NCBI GenBank assembly: GCA_014925825.1
Contig: JACGCK010000188.1
Coordinates: forward strand, 1-64,000
Direction of reading: 5' to 3'
Origin: Pholiota molesta
Lineage: Eukaryota > Basidiomycota > Agaricomycetes > Agaricales > Strophariaceae
Length of the DNA stretch: 64,000 nt
A program made the translations under genes and the position numbers. Under the pieces are notes generated by a model, which worked only from the letters and a program-made list of their open reading frames with translations, ran no database searches and had not been told where the DNA came from. Positions 62,705 through 64,000 of the stretch are shown here, one piece after another (position 1 is the stretch's first letter; every line of letters starts with the position of its first letter).

Positions 62705-64000
62705 TCAAACACTAGAAACGATCCTAAACGGGTCCGACCCCCCATTCTCCAGCCCCGCGAGCACGGCCTGGCGCACCGCGCCCAGGTACTCCGCCAGCGT
62801 GCGCCCCCCGTCGTTCATGAAGTCCTCGTACAATTTGTACCGCGAGTCCGCGATCACGTTCGCCAGCTCCAATGCGCGCCTCAGGTTCCTACAAATTAAT
62901 GTCATTGAAAAAAAAAAATCGGCGCGCAAAATGGAGAACGCACTCTGCGATGACTTTGCGCGAGGAATAGAGCATGTAGTGCAGCCGCAGGATCAGCTCG
63001 GGCACGTAGATCTGCCGGATGCGGATCAGCTCGCGCCGCCTTCTGTCGCCTAGTCCGTACATAGTGCGATGGTAAGTAGTAAGTAATGCAATGGTAGGTG
63101 GTAAGTAATGCAATGCGTCAATGCGTCAGTCAATGAGCGTTGTTTGCAGCAGGCAGCGGACGGAAAGCGTACCTCCACCGGTCTCGACGTCCGCGACGAG
63201 CCACTCCGTCGTGAGCAGCTTCAGGATCTGGTCGTACGCCTGGTCGATCAGGCCCTGCAAAAAAGCAAAAGCCGCATCAGCCCCGCGGTCCACACACAGT
63301 GCGCCGTGCGCAAGATTTTTTCGTTTTAAAAAAAATTCAAAACAGAAAAAACAAACAAAGAAAAGAAAACACCACGCACCCGATACTCCGCAACCCACGC
63401 CCCCCGCGCCTCGCGCCCCCCTCCCCCACCGAGCCCGAGCGTGCCGCCGCCGCCCTCCTGCTCCTGCGCCTGCCACGCGACGACGCGCGCGAGCGTGTCC
63501 CAGATCACGAAGAACTGCCGGTAGTGCAGGTACTCCGTCGCGACCTCCTCCGGCTCCGCCAGCTCCGCGAGCTCCTCGGGCAGCAGCGCCAGGAGCGCGT
63601 GTGCGGCTTGCACGCGGCCGGCGCCTGTCATAATTCAATAAAATATGATATGTTAGAATAGCGTAAGGAGGAGGGGAGGTCAGATCACCGAGAGGTGGAC
63701 TAGGCGAGAGAGAAGAGGGGTACGTGCCTAGGAGGTACCGCAGGATCACGGTGGCCTGCTCGAGCGCGACGGGGTACGTCGCCTCCATCACCGTCGTCCA
63801 CTCGATCGAGCGCAGCAGTAGCAACTCGCCCTCCGTCGGCGGCGGCTGCAGCGCGATAATCGACGGCAGCGGGCCCTTCAGCCGCGGCACCATCTACATC
63901 GAATCGCAGGTTTACATTAATTCGCAGGTTTCAAAAAGAAAGGATATGAGCGGAGACGGGAAAAAACGCACCTCATCAAACGCCTTCTCGATCGTGCGCT
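62705..64000 (-). CDS. NUP84: Nucleoporin Nup84/Nup107, C-terminal part, runs off the right edge
   Basis: A scaffold component of the nuclear pore Y-complex. The 3' end is at 62705. The final exons encode ENLRRALELANVIADSRYKL, YEDFMNDGGRTLAEYLGAVR and GSDPFRIVSSV, preceded by IRQIYVPELILRLHYMLYSS, all matching the Nup84/Nup107 C-terminus. Upstream exons include LIDQAYDQILKLLTTEWLVA, EYLHYRQFFVIWDTLARVVA and MVPRLKGPLPSIIALQPPPT. The exon at the window edge ends RTIEKAFDE. Helical throughout. The introns are short GT-AG. A glycine-rich loop insertion (EGGGGTLGLGGGGGRE) interrupts one helix and looks lineage-specific. The N-terminal half lies outside the window. Confidence 0.88.

Overview
The window looks like nuclear DNA of a mushroom-forming basidiomycete (Agaricomycetes). 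Genes carry many short GT-AG introns of about 50-80 bases. Single-copy eukaryotic genes (mitochondrial EF-G, proteasome beta-4, epsin, Pol epsilon subunit Dpb4, Nup84) sit among families typical of Agaricomycetes: NLR-like STAND proteins, F-box proteins, DUF4470-MYND proteins, a HET-domain gene and a chromodomain Ty3/gypsy element.

Layout. 1-0.56 kb: 5' end of a decayed NLR-like gene. 1.5-1.74 kb: two exons of an unidentified gene. 2.0-6.7 kb: F-box copy A, broken by a nested transposon mosaic (about 2.15-5.42 kb). 6.87-19.43 kb: a tRNA-Gly(TCC) gene split by a complete 12.5-kb LTR retrotransposon with target duplication CAGGG and two LTRs that look identical. 20.7-25.3 kb: a CNNM/Mam3-like gene with a 1.44-kb repeat-filled intron. 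25.5-27.3 kb: a frame-broken HET gene. 29.2-33.0 kb: an unrecognised disordered protein. 34.0-35.9 kb: epsin. 36.0-36.6 kb: two intact tRNA-Gly(TCC). 36.9-39.7 kb: an NLR-TPR gene lacking the middle of its nucleotide-binding domain. 40.3-45.0 kb: F-box copy B (intact), a decayed DUF4470-MYND copy and F-box copy C (one frameshift). 45.5-46.1 kb: an 81-bp minisatellite and a duplicated 3' end of MEF1. 46.3-53.0 kb: MEF1, PRE1 and a chitin deacetylase. 53.4-59.8 kb: a near full-length DUF4470-MYND gene divergent from intact F-box copy D, then remnants of another MYND copy and an NLR. 61.5-64.0 kb: DPB4 and the 3' end of NUP84.

How it fits together. Three unrelated families (NLR-like, F-box, DUF4470-MYND), together with tRNA-Gly(TCC), recur side by side in varied orientation around conserved housekeeping genes. 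This looks like a birth-and-death multigene cluster spread by segmental duplication and hit by transposons. A role in self/non-self or stress response is only inference from the NLR and HET families. Several GC-rich genes and the young retroelement need single-base insertions to read through, always in the same direction, so part of the apparent gene decay may be assembly error.
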